This document shows positions 9,425 through 18,688 of a stretch of 64,000 nt of DNA, piece after piece. The notes below the pieces were generated by a model. That model searched no databases and was not told where the DNA came from. It saw only the letters and a list, made by a program, of their open reading frames with translations. The stretch is from the NCBI RefSeq assembly GCF_024639685.1, contig NZ_JAHEHX010000003.1, positions 186,001-250,000 of the forward strand, in the 5' to 3' direction. The stretch's first letter is position 1; every line of letters begins with the position of its first letter. The DNA comes from Polaribacter sp. Its GTDB lineage: Bacteria > Bacteroidota > Bacteroidia > Flavobacteriales > Flavobacteriaceae. The position numbers were made by a program, and so were the translations under genes.

Positions 9425-9432
9425 TAAATTTG
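9425..9432 (+). promoter_or_regulatory. Putative -7 element before the heavy-metal locus
   Basis: TAAATTTG matches TAnnTTTG and lies only 10 bases before the ATG at 9443, giving a leader of a few bases. No convincing -33 element is seen, so this is tentative. Confidence 0.35.
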
Positions 9433-9442
9433 TATTATTATA

Positions 9443-9847
9443 ATGAAACAATTTTCAATAAAAATAGCATCCTTTACACTAGCTTTTTTAGTCTTATTTT
9501 CAACCTTTTCTTTTACGGTTGATACTCATTTTTGTGGTGATTTTTTAGTGGATATTTCTTTTACAGGAGAAGCTGAAGGTTGTGAAATGCAGATGGGCAA
9601 AGCATCTGAAGCTAAAATGAAAAACTGTTGTAAAGATGAGGTGCAAGAAATTGAAGGTCAAAAAGAACTTCAAATACAAAAAGCAGTCAGTTTGTCTTTT
9701 AAAAAGCAACAATTTTTAACGACTTTTATTGCTACTTATAAAGATATATTTGTAAAAAGTAAATCTAACAATAATTTTTACAAAGACTTTTCTCCACCAG
9801 ATATTCCAATAGATTATCAGGTTCTTTACCAAAATTTTTTAATTTGA
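9443..9847 (+). CDS. HYC_CC_PP family secreted protein
   Basis: A 134-residue exported protein with an N-terminal signal segment (residues 1-25). It carries the three marks that give this Bacteroidetes family its name: a His-aromatic-Cys motif (His29-Phe30-Cys31), a Cys-Cys pair (62-63) and a Pro-Pro pair (118-119, in DFSPPDIP). An extra Cys47 and several methionines (GCEMQMGKASEAKM) make a soft-metal ligand cluster plausible. The biochemical function of the family is not established. Its position before a TonB receptor and two HMA proteins suggests a periplasmic or surface metal-binding role, which is inference from context. Confidence 0.85.
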   Translation: MKQFSIKIASFTLAFLVLFSTFSFTVDTHFCGDFLVDISFTGEAEGCEMQMGKASEAKMKNCCKDEVQEIEGQKELQIQKAVSLSFKKQQFLTTFIATYKDIFVKSKSNNNFYKDFSPPDIPIDYQVLYQNFLI

Positions 9848-9868
9848 TTTTTATTTAAGTAGGTTTTT

Positions 9869-9884
9869 AATGGCATTTGCCATT
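9869..9884. repeat. 7-bp perfect inverted repeat upstream of the TonB receptor
   Basis: AATGGCA-TT-TGCCATT, a perfect 7-base inverted repeat with a 2-base centre, sits 22 bases after the HYC_CC_PP stop codon. It could be a dimeric repressor operator or a short hairpin. No T run follows, so it is not a terminator. Confidence 0.45.
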
Positions 9885-9900
9885 AGATTTCTATGCACAT

Positions 9901-9926
9901 GTTTACGCTTTAGCTAAAGTTTAAAC
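9901..9926. repeat. 26-bp imperfect palindrome upstream of the TonB receptor
   Basis: The outer arms GTTTA/TAAAC flank a perfect 12-base core CTTTAGCTAAAG; two symmetric positions on each side do not pair. It lies 62 bases before the TonB receptor start and directly after another inverted repeat. It may be a regulatory hairpin or a protein-binding site for metal-dependent control. Confidence 0.45.
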
Positions 9927-9987
9927 AGAAAAGCTATGTTTTTTATTAAAATTCATAGAGTACAATCATTAAATAAATTCAATTAAA

Positions 9988-12231
9988 ATGAAAAAATATT
10001 TTATAAATAGTTTGTTGCTATTTATGCCAATAATCATCTTTTCGCAAACTACTTTTAAAGGAATGATTATGGAAAAAAACAATTTTAAAGATAATTTGGG
10101 TGTAGAAGGAGCAACTTTATTTTGGTTAAACACCAATGTAAGTGCAATAACCAACAGTAAAGGTTGGTTTACTATACCTTATAATAAAGAATATAAAAAA
10201 CTTGTAGTTAGTTATTTAGGTTACAAAACAGATACGCTTACCATAAATAGTTTAGCACCTATTCACTATTTTTTAAAACCAGAAAGTGAGTTAGAAGAAA
10301 TTACAATAAATAGTAAAAGAAATGCTGTTCAGAAAAATTCTTTTGCAACTGTAAATATGTTTACTGTAAATTCTGAGGAGTTGCTAAAAGCAGCGTGCTG
10401 TAATTTAGCGGAGAGTTTTGAAACAAATCCCTCTATCGATATAAGTTTCTCAGATGCATTAACAGGTACAAAACAAATACAAATGTTAGGGTTAACTAGC
10501 CCTTACTTATTAATTACACAAGAAAATATTCCTGCTGTTAGAGGTTCAAGTCAGGTCTTCGGACTCACATTTACACCAGGAACTTGGGTAGAAAGTATAC
10601 AAATTACAAAAGGTGCAGGTTCTGTGGTAAACGGTTTCGAGAGTATTTCTGGCCAAATTAATGCAGAACTGGTAAAGCCTTTAACAGACAATTCCTTTTT
10701 CTTAAATGCCTATGGTTCTCAAATGGGCCGTTTTGAATTGAACACTCATTTCAATAAAAAAGTATCAGATAAATGGAATACAGGTTTGTATGTGCATGGA
10801 AATTATAGGGGACAAAAATTTGATAATAATGATGATGATTTTCTAGACATGCCATTATCCAATCAAATAAATATAATGAACAGATGGCAGTATACAGATG
10901 CAGAAAAAGGTTGGGTAAGTTTTATTAATGTTCGTTTTTTGAATGATGAAAATCAAACAGGAGAACTCAATTTTAATCCTGAGATGGATAGAGGGACAAC
11001 TAATAGTTGGGGAAGTGAAATAGATACCAAACGTTTTGATACTTCTTTAAAGTTAGGTTATGTTTTTCCAGAAATGCCTTTTCAAAGTATAGGCTTTCAA
11101 ATGGCTTATAGCAACCATCAACAAGATTCTTATTTTGGTTTAAATGTGTATGATATTCAGCATGAAAGTATGTATTCCAATTTAATTTTTAATTCTATTA
11201 TTGGCGATACTAGAAACAAGTTTAAAACAGGGTTGAGTTTTACGTATGACAATTATGATGAATTAGTAAATGCTACAATTTTTGATAGAAACGAAAATTC
11301 TTTTGGAGGATTTTTTGAGTATGCCTATGATAATTTAGATAATTTTAGCTTAACTGCTGGTTTAAGAATTGATACTCATAATCTGTTAGGAACTTTTATA
11401 ACACCAAGATTGCATTTGCGATACGTACCTTGGGATAAAGGTGTCTTGAGAGCATCTGTTGGAAGAGGAAAAAGAAGTGCTAATATTTTTGCTGAAAACC
11501 AACAATTGTTTGCAAGTGCTAGACAAATTAATATAGATGATGCTGGTGGTAATATTTACGGATTAAACCCTGAAATTGCATGGAATTACGGAGTTTCGTA
11601 TTTACAGAAATTCAATGTATTTGAAAAGAAAGGAGATATTACTTTCGACTATTACCAAACGAGTTTCCAAAATCAAGTAGTTGTGGATTGGGAAAATCCG
11701 CAAGCCATTTCTTTTTACGATTTAGAGGGGAACAGTATTGCAAATAGTTTTCAAGTGGAAGTAAATTATGAGCTCGCTAAAAATTTAAATTTAAGAACGG
11801 CTTATAAGTATTTCGATATTTCTACAGATTATAAAAGCGGAAACTTGCAAAAACCTATTCAGCCTCAAGATCGTTTCTTTGCTAATTTATCATACGAAAC
11901 AGATTTAACTATGAAAGACTCTCAATGGAAATTCGATGTGACTTTCAATAACATTGGCGAACAACGTTTGCCAAATACAAGCACAAACTCTATTCAATAT
12001 CAATTACCAGAAAATGCAGAGCCTTATCAGCTTTTAAATTCGCAAATCACCAGAGTTTTTTCTAGTAAATTTGAAGTTTATGTTGGAGGCGAAAACTTAA
12101 CAAATGTAAAACAAAACAATCCTATTTTAGGTAGTGATACTCCTTTTGGTGCAAATTTTGATACTACAATAGTATATGCCCCAATTTTTGGACGTTCAAT
12201 TTATGCAGGATTACGATTTAAAATAAAGTAA
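9988..12231 (+). CDS. TonB-dependent receptor of a heavy-metal locus
   Basis: Outer-membrane, energy-dependent channel. The 747-residue product has a signal peptide (residues 1-20, ending IIFSQTT), an N-terminal carboxypeptidase-like beta-sandwich (about 25-100), a plug domain (about 110-230, with IQMLGLTSPYLLI and GAGSVVNGFESISGQI) and a 22-strand barrel ending in the aromatic-rich IYAGLRFKIK. The plug contains an unusual Cys137-Cys138 pair (KAACCNLAESFE), typical of receptors found next to HMA-domain genes. The gene is followed by two metal-binding proteins 28 and 4 bases apart, so all three probably share a transcript. Copper is the likeliest cargo given the neighbours, but the substrate is not shown by the sequence. 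Confidence 0.88.
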   Translation: MKKYFINSLLLFMPIIIFSQTTFKGMIMEKNNFKDNLGVEGATLFWLNTNVSAITNSKGWFTIPYNKEYKKLVVSYLGYKTDTLTINSLAPIHYFLKPESELEEITINSKRNAVQKNSFATVNMFTVNSEELLKAACCNLAESFETNPSIDISFSDALTGTKQIQMLGLTSPYLLITQENIPAVRGSSQVFGLTFTPGTWVESIQITKGAGSVVNGFESISGQINAELVKPLTDNSFFLNAYGSQMGRFELNTHFNKKVSDKWNTGLYVHGNYRGQKFDNNDDDFLDMPLSNQINIMNRWQYTDAEKGWVSFINVRFLNDENQTGELNFNPEMDRGTTNSWGSEIDTKRFDTSLKLGYVFPEMPFQSIGFQMAYSNHQQDSYFGLNVYDIQHESMYSNLIFNSIIGDTRNKFKTGLSFTYDNYDELVNATIFDRNENSFGGFFEYAYDNLDNFSLTAGLRIDTHNLLGTFITPRLHLRYVPWDKGVLRASVGRGKRSANIFAENQQLFASARQINIDDAGGNIYGLNPEIAWNYGVSYLQKFNVFEKKGDITFDYYQTSFQNQVVVDWENPQAISFYDLEGNSIANSFQVEVNYELAKNLNLRTAYKYFDISTDYKSGNLQKPIQPQDRFFANLSYETDLTMKDSQWKFDVTFNNIGEQRLPNTSTNSIQYQLPENAEPYQLLNSQITRVFSSKFEVYVGGENLTNVKQNNPILGSDTPFGANFDTTIVYAPIFGRSIYAGLRFKIK

Positions 12232-12259
12232 AACAATAATAATTTTTAAAATAAAGACA

Positions 12260-12679
12260 ATGAAAAATATAATTTTAACGATCAGTATCTTTTTAATTGC
12301 ATTCACAATGCAATCTCAAGAAAAACAACAAGAAATAAAAAAGGATAAAAATGCCAAAGTAGTAATGAATGTTGATGGTATTTGTGGCATGTGCAAAAAA
12401 AGAATAGAAACTGCGGCTTTAAAAGCCAAAGGTGTAAAATTTGCAATTTGGAGTACAAAAACACATCAGTTAAACTTAATTATGGACGAACGCAAAACTG
12501 ATGTTGCAGCTGTTCAAAAAAATATTTTAGCAGTTGGACATGATATTTTATTAGGAGATGGTAAAAAGTTAGAAGCAAAATTAGAAGCCTATAATTCTGT
12601 ACATCCTTGTTGTAAATATAGGGATGATGAAATTGTGTTAGATCATGAAGTAGATTTGAAAAAACAAAAAAAGAATTAA
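12260..12679 (+). CDS. Exported heavy-metal-associated (HMA) domain protein
   Basis: A 139-residue protein with a signal peptide (residues 1-20) followed by one ferredoxin-like HMA domain of the copper-chaperone type. The metal motif is GICGMC (Cys42 and Cys45). A second candidate site, HPCC (His115, Cys117, Cys118), sits in the C-terminal tail outside the usual domain. A periplasmic location beside a TonB receptor suggests it accepts metal that has crossed the outer membrane. The gene ends 4 bases before the next HMA gene, so translation is probably coupled. Confidence 0.85.
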   Translation: MKNIILTISIFLIAFTMQSQEKQQEIKKDKNAKVVMNVDGICGMCKKRIETAALKAKGVKFAIWSTKTHQLNLIMDERKTDVAAVQKNILAVGHDILLGDGKKLEAKLEAYNSVHPCCKYRDDEIVLDHEVDLKKQKKN

Positions 12680-12683
12680 AATT

Positions 12684-13403
12684 ATGATGAAACAAACATA
12701 TTCAGTTTCTGGTATGACTTGCAATGGATGTAAAAATTCTGTTGAAAAATCATTATTGAAATTTATTGAAATTGTTGAAGCTACAGTTAACCTCGAAAAA
12801 AAGGAAGTAGAAGTTTTGCTAAATGATGAAATTTCAGTTCAGAATTTGCAAACTGGTTTAGCAGATAAATTTGTAATTTCTGAAAAGATAGAAAATGTAG
12901 ATACCATTTTTAAAGAGGAAGAAACATCTCAAATAAAGCAATTGTATCCACTGTTTTTAATATTTACTTTTATTACTACTGCATCCATTTTAATACATTA
13001 CAGAGATTGGCAAATTGCTGAATTTATGTACACTTTTATGGGGTTATTTTATGTGGTCTTTAGTTTTTTTAAGTTTTTAAATGTAAAAGGTTTTGCTACA
13101 AGTTTTGCTATGTATGATCCTGTAGCCAAAACCTTACCTAAATATGGCTTGGTTTATCCTTTTATAGAATTAGTCTTAGGATTTTGCTTTTTAATGCATT
13201 TTCAAATAATGCCAGCCCTAATATTTACTATTGTAATTTTAGGTATTACAACAGTTGGAGTTACAAAATCTCTGTTGAGTAAACAAACTATTAAATGTGC
13301 TTGCTTAGGCTCAGTTTTAAATTTACCAATGACAAAAGCTACGTTTATAGAAAATTCTATTATGATTTTTATGGCAATTTTTATGATTTTGAAATTGATT
13401 TAA
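12684..13403 (+). CDS. HMA domain fused to a MauE/DoxX-like membrane domain
   Basis: A 239-residue fusion. Residues 1-70 form an HMA domain with the soft-metal motif GMTCNGC (Cys13 and Cys16). After a linker come four predicted membrane helices (about residues 90-239) resembling the MauE-type family, with a Cys-Ala-Cys motif at 205-207 (IKCACLG) at the membrane edge. MauE-like proteins are thought to help thiol or metal handling in the periplasm. The two cysteine sites on opposite parts of the protein suggest passing a metal or reducing equivalents across the inner membrane (inference). It is the last gene of the locus and is followed by a terminator. Confidence 0.8.
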   Translation: MMKQTYSVSGMTCNGCKNSVEKSLLKFIEIVEATVNLEKKEVEVLLNDEISVQNLQTGLADKFVISEKIENVDTIFKEEETSQIKQLYPLFLIFTFITTASILIHYRDWQIAEFMYTFMGLFYVVFSFFKFLNVKGFATSFAMYDPVAKTLPKYGLVYPFIELVLGFCFLMHFQIMPALIFTIVILGITTVGVTKSLLSKQTIKCACLGSVLNLPMTKATFIENSIMIFMAIFMILKLI

Positions 13404-13421
13404 TGCTAAAGTAAATTAAAT

Positions 13422-13457
13422 AAAAAAATCCGTTAGAAATTTATAACGGATTTTTTT
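13422..13457. terminator. Bidirectional terminator between the metal locus and groEL
   Basis: A 14-base stem made of an A run plus ATCCGTTA pairs with TAACGGAT plus a T run around an 8-base loop. It lies between convergent genes (the HMA-MauE gene on plus, groEL on minus) and can serve both. Confidence 0.85.
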
Positions 13458-13504
13458 TATCATAATTTCACAAGAGTGAGATTATTACTTTCACACATTT
13501 AGTG

Positions 13505-15249
<1,745 letters not shown>

Positions 15250-15254
15250 TTTAC

Positions 15255-15530
15255 TTATACAATTGCTAGAATATCTGATTCACGCATCATTAAATAATCT
15301 TTACCTTCTAACTTTAATTCAGTTCCACCATATTTACCATATAAAACAGTGTCTCCGACTTTTACAGTTAAAGGCTCATCAACTTTACCATTACCGACTG
15401 CAACTACAGTTCCTTTTTGTGGTTTCTCTTTTGCGTTATCTGGAATAATTAATCCAGATGCCGTTTTTGTTTCTGCTGGCGCAGGTTCTACAAGAACTCT
15501 GTCTGCTAAAGGTTTAATGTTTAATCCCAT
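15255..15530 (-). CDS. groS: Co-chaperonin GroES (10 kDa, Cpn10)
   Basis: Heptameric lid of the GroEL chamber. The 91-residue product has the family start [16 protein letters not shown], the mobile-loop region [18 protein letters not shown] (about residues 21-38) that docks to GroEL, and the C-terminal [21 protein letters not shown]. Length is normal. It precedes groL on the minus strand. Confidence 0.98.
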   Translation of the reverse strand: MGLNIKPLADRVLVEPAPAETKTASGLIIPDNAKEKPQKGTVVAVGNGKVDEPLTVKVGDTVLYGKYGGTELKLEGKDYLMMRESDILAIV

Positions 15531-15578
15531 TGTTTTATAAATTTTGATTAATAAAATTATTTTTTACGTTTTTAAATG

Positions 15579-15611
15579 GTCAGAAGTTATGCCACATGTT
15601 AAAAACTGACA
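15579..15611 (-). promoter_or_regulatory. Candidate stress promoter/operator upstream of groES
   Basis: Read on the minus strand: TGTCAG, a T run, TAACATG, then TGGCATAACTTCTGAC, ending about 50 bases before the groES start. The TGGCA block followed at the right distance by TG resembles the -24 part and half of the -12 part of a sigma-54 promoter, and TGTCAG pairs with the CTGAC at the other end (an inverted repeat). No TAnnTTTG element is seen here. A stress-specific promoter or operator is likely; which sigma factor reads it is uncertain. Confidence 0.4.
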
Positions 15612-15649
15612 AATTTTCTTTGAATGATTTTTAAACAGAAAATCATTGC

Positions 15650-15691
15650 AAAAAAAAATGCCAACGTGTCATTTACGTTGACGTTTTTTTT
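15650..15691 (-). terminator. Terminator downstream of secG
   Basis: An inverted repeat centred on CAACGT/ACGTTG, extended by A and T runs, lies just past the secG stop codon. The A run on the plus strand gives the U tract for minus-strand transcripts. It separates the miaB-to-secG transcript from groES. Confidence 0.75.
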
Positions 15692-15706
15692 ATTGTTGAT
15701 GAATTT

Positions 15707-16039
15707 TTATTTGATAGTATCGTTTGCTGTTGGTAGTGTGTTCTCTACAGGAGCTGAAGTCTCAATACCGTCTAACGTGTTGTTTAGGTTTACGTCGTTT
15801 TCACCACCTCTTGGTATTGCAACGTTAGATAGTAGAATTAATGCAAACATAGCTATTGCTAAAGTCCAAGTTGTTCTATCTAAAAAGTTATTTGTATTTT
15901 GAACACCACCTAAAGATTGTGCACCTCCGCCACCAAATGAAGAAGATAAGCCTCCTCCTTTAGGATTTTGAACCATTACTATTAATACTAAAGCTACTGC
16001 TACAATTAAAATTAATATTATAAAAGCTGTATAACTCAT
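15707..16039 (-). CDS. secG: Preprotein translocase subunit SecG
   Basis: Small accessory subunit of the SecYEG channel. The 110-residue product has two hydrophobic helices (about residues 4-24 and 55-75) with the glycine-rich loop between them (NPKGGGLSSSFGGGGAQSLGG) that marks SecG, and the following LDRTTWTLAI. The acidic, low-complexity C-terminal tail is longer than in E. coli. Its ATG overlaps the stop codon of the upstream TPR-like gene by one base, so the two are translationally coupled. Confidence 0.95.
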   Translation of the reverse strand: MSYTAFIILILIVAVALVLIVMVQNPKGGGLSSSFGGGGAQSLGGVQNTNNFLDRTTWTLAIAMFALILLSNVAIPRGGENDVNLNNTLDGIETSAPVENTLPTANDTIK

Positions 16040-16761
16040 TATTTATTTTTTTGTAAAATTTTTATTCTTTTTATTTGGTCTGCAAAGAAACCACTTTTTT
16101 CTGGATATTTCAAACTTAAAATTCGATAGGCTTGAATTGCATTTTCATATTTTTTTTGCTCTAAATATACTTTTGCCAATGTTTCTGTCATTAGAGAATT
16201 ATCCTGTCGGTTTGCTTGCAGTTGAATGTTTATGTTTTTGTCTTTAGATAACGGTTCTATTTTTGGGTTATTTTCTATAAATTTATTGACTAAATCTGCT
16301 TTGTTTTTCTGATCTGTTTTGGGTAATTTCTCTCTTTGAATCGTTTTCTTTGTAGACAGTTGTAGCCATTGGTTAAATGAATAGCTTTCTGTACTTTTAA
16401 ATTGTAAAGGCTCTCCTACAGCTAGTTCTTTTTTTGCGTTGTTCGTTAAAGGAGTAATATCTGCATCTTCTGCAGTAGTAGTAAAATCAGTTTTTGATTG
16501 CTTTGTACTTTTTTTATTTTGTGAAAATTTAGGAGATGTAATGTATTCAAATAGAATACTTCTATCTTTTGTATGCGCTGCAGTTTTCTTTAATTGTTTA
16601 TTATACTTAAAACTGCTATCTTTTTTTAATTTTTCTAAATAAAGTACTTGAGCTAATTGAAAATAGGGATATGTATCGATAACAGATTTAAGCGTTGTAG
16701 TTTCTACATCATGAATCTCTATTTTTTTTGTTATGATATCTTTAAATTCTGCTATTTCCAA
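16039..16761 (-). CDS. TPR-like protein of unknown function between lptE and secG
   Basis: A 240-residue soluble, lysine-rich protein without signal peptide or membrane helix. The N-terminal part (FKDIITKKIEIHD, IDTYPYFQLAQVLYLEKL) and the C-terminal part (LAKVYLEQKKYENAIQAYRILSLKYPEKS, the last helices) look like tetratricopeptide repeats joined by a charged, probably disordered middle. The role is not known. It lies between an LPS-transport lipoprotein gene and secG and is coupled to the latter by a one-base overlap, which hints at a role in envelope biogenesis (weak inference). Confidence 0.75.
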   Translation of the reverse strand: MEIAEFKDIITKKIEIHDVETTTLKSVIDTYPYFQLAQVLYLEKLKKDSSFKYNKQLKKTAAHTKDRSILFEYITSPKFSQNKKSTKQSKTDFTTTAEDADITPLTNNAKKELAVGEPLQFKSTESYSFNQWLQLSTKKTIQREKLPKTDQKNKADLVNKFIENNPKIEPLSKDKNINIQLQANRQDNSLMTETLAKVYLEQKKYENAIQAYRILSLKYPEKSGFFADQIKRIKILQKNK

Positions 16762-16793
16762 TGATTATAATTTTTAAATTTTTAAAATAGATT

Positions 16794-17291
16794 TTACCAT
16801 TTTGCTACTGATGCATTAAAAATATCTTGAATAACTCTTTCTAAAATTTCATCTAACGCAGTTTCTAGAACGCTTCCAGATAATTGTGCATTTGCGTCAA
16901 AGTCAGAATAAAAAGAAAATGTTTTTTCAAAATCGTCTTCCTCTACTAGTTTGTTTACAAAACGAACATTTACGGTAACAGTTAGTCTGTTCTGTGCTGC
17001 AGTTTGATTAGATGTTCCACTCATTGGTGTTATTCTATATCCAGTTATTTCTCCACTAAAATATAGATCGCCATTAGAATTAGTAAGTGTTAAATTAGTT
17101 TGTCTTGTAAAAAGATCTTGTAGGTCATTGGTGAAACGTTGTGTTAAAACAGGTTCAACAAGGGGAGCTTGGTTTGGAAAAAAGTCAATTTGTATGGTTT
17201 TTGCATCTCCTGTATTACCTCCTGTGAAAGAATAGGCGCCACAACCAATTAGTGTTGTAAATATTACTAATGATACTATTATTTTTTTCAT
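16794..17291 (-). CDS. lptE: LptE-family LPS-assembly lipoprotein
   Basis: Outer-membrane lipoprotein that plugs the LptD barrel during lipopolysaccharide insertion. I take the start at the internal ATG at 17291 rather than an upstream one at 17321, because it gives a clean lipoprotein signal MKKIIVSLVIFTTLIGCGAYS with the lipid-modified cysteine at residue 17. After that come the family features: AYSFTGG, IQIDFFPNQAPLVEPVLTQ, a helix FTNDLQDLFTRQT and a beta hairpin YFSGEITGYRITP, then LETALDEILERVIQDIFN. The length (165 residues) is normal. It follows the sigma-54 activator gene by about 100 bases. Confidence 0.88.
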   Translation of the reverse strand: MKKIIVSLVIFTTLIGCGAYSFTGGNTGDAKTIQIDFFPNQAPLVEPVLTQRFTNDLQDLFTRQTNLTLTNSNGDLYFSGEITGYRITPMSGTSNQTAAQNRLTVTVNVRFVNKLVEEDDFEKTFSFYSDFDANAQLSGSVLETALDEILERVIQDIFNASVAKW

Positions 17292-17388
17292 ATTTTTAAA
17301 GTTCTTGATACAATTTTTCATTTTTCAAAATCACTCGAACTGACATTTTCAATTACACATTTCGACGATTAAAAAATTACACATTTTC

Positions 17389-18615
17389 CTATAAATCGTA
17401 TTGTTTTATTTTTCTGTATAGCGTTCGTTCAGAAATCCCTAATTCTTTAGCAGCTAATTTACGTTTGTTATTGTTCTTTTCAAGTGATTTTTTTATCATT
17501 TCTATTTCTTTGTCTTGTAAAGATAAAGATTCATCTTCTTCAATTGTTTCAATGAAATCGTAATTATCTTCTGCTGTTTTATTCTGTTGAGGAACGTTTA
17601 ATACTTCAATATCTAGGTCTTCTAAATCTTTATTGTTGTAAATTTTTTCTAAAAGCCTGTGGTTTTCTTCTTGCACTTCTTCTACATTTCCATTTTTCAT
17701 TAAGTCTAAAGTTAGTTTCTTTAAATCATTAATGTCATTACGCATATCAAAAAGAATCTTATACATAATATCACGTTCTGTAGAAAAGTCGTTTTCTTTT
17801 TTACTACCTATAATTGCGGGTAAGTTATCTGATGTATTGGGTAAATATTGTTGTAGTTTAACTGCTGAAATAATTCGTTCTTCTTCAATCACAGAAATTT
17901 GCTCGGCAAGGTTTTTAAGTTGACGGATATTACCAGGAAAGCGAAAATTAGCTAGAAGGTTTACTGCATTCTCGTCTAAACGAATAGATGGCATTCTATA
18001 TTTTTGTGCAAAGTCAGAAGCAAATTTTCTAAATAGTAAGTGGATATCACTATTCCTTTCTCTTAAAGCAGGAAGGTTAATTTCTATAGTACTCAATCTG
18101 TAATATAAATCTTCTCTGAATTTTTCTTTTTCAATTGCAGATTGCATATTAACGTTTGTAGCTGCTACAATTCTCACATTAGTTTTTAAAACTTTTGAAG
18201 AACCTACTTTTATAAATTCTCCATTTTCTAAAACACGTAGCAAACGAACTTGAGTAGTTAACGGTAATTCACCAACTTCATCTAAAAAAATCGTACCTCC
18301 ATCTGCAACTTCGAAATAACCTTTTCTATCTTGAGTTGCTCCTGTAAATGCTCCTTTTTCGTGGCCAAAAAGTTCACTATCAATTGTACCTTCAGGAATT
18401 GCTCCACAGTTTACAGCAATATATTTTGCGTGTTTTCTATGTGAAAGTGAATGAATAATTTTAGGAATACTTTCTTTACCAACACCACTTTCTCCAGTAA
18501 CAAGTACAGAAATGTCAGTAGGTGCAACTCTAACCGCTTTCTCCAAAGCTCTATTTAGATGAATATCGTTTCCAATAATTCCAAAGCGTTGTTTTAATGC
18601 TTGTAAGTTTTCCAT
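17389..18615 (-). CDS. Sigma-54-dependent transcriptional activator without receiver domain
   Basis: AAA+ enhancer-binding activator that remodels sigma-54 polymerase. The 408-residue protein begins directly with the AAA+ domain: Walker [10 protein letters not shown] (near residue 40), the sigma-54 contact motif GAFTGA (near 90), Walker [14 protein letters not shown] (near 108) and the arginine-finger region [11 protein letters not shown] long acidic linker (about residues 265-365) leads to a C-terminal Fis-type helix-turn-helix ([23 protein letters not shown], the last 23 residues). There is no receiver, GAF or PAS domain, so the signal input is unknown. Similar genes next to miaB are common in flavobacteria. 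The target regulon is not shown by the sequence; the nearby groES site is one candidate. Confidence 0.92.
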   Translation of the reverse strand: MENLQALKQRFGIIGNDIHLNRALEKAVRVAPTDISVLVTGESGVGKESIPKIIHSLSHRKHAKYIAVNCGAIPEGTIDSELFGHEKGAFTGATQDRKGYFEVADGGTIFLDEVGELPLTTQVRLLRVLENGEFIKVGSSKVLKTNVRIVAATNVNMQSAIEKEKFREDLYYRLSTIEINLPALRERNSDIHLLFRKFASDFAQKYRMPSIRLDENAVNLLANFRFPGNIRQLKNLAEQISVIEEERIISAVKLQQYLPNTSDNLPAIIGSKKENDFSTERDIMYKILFDMRNDINDLKKLTLDLMKNGNVEEVQEENHRLLEKIYNNKDLEDLDIEVLNVPQQNKTAEDNYDFIETIEEDESLSLQDKEIEMIKKSLEKNNNKRKLAAKELGISERTLYRKIKQYDL

Positions 18616-18688
18616 TTTCTTTTCTTAGAATTCATAAAAAAGAAATTAGATAAGGTTTGTGCTTACCTTTAATTTCTTTTTCTGAAAA

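Noticed and set aside
15624..15902. Open frame antisense to secG
   Set aside because: Covers secG on the other strand and its terminator; composition is that of a shadow.
17292..17321. Earlier start codon for lptE
   Set aside because: It would put a charged decapeptide before a typical lipoprotein signal peptide; the internal ATG gives the standard form.
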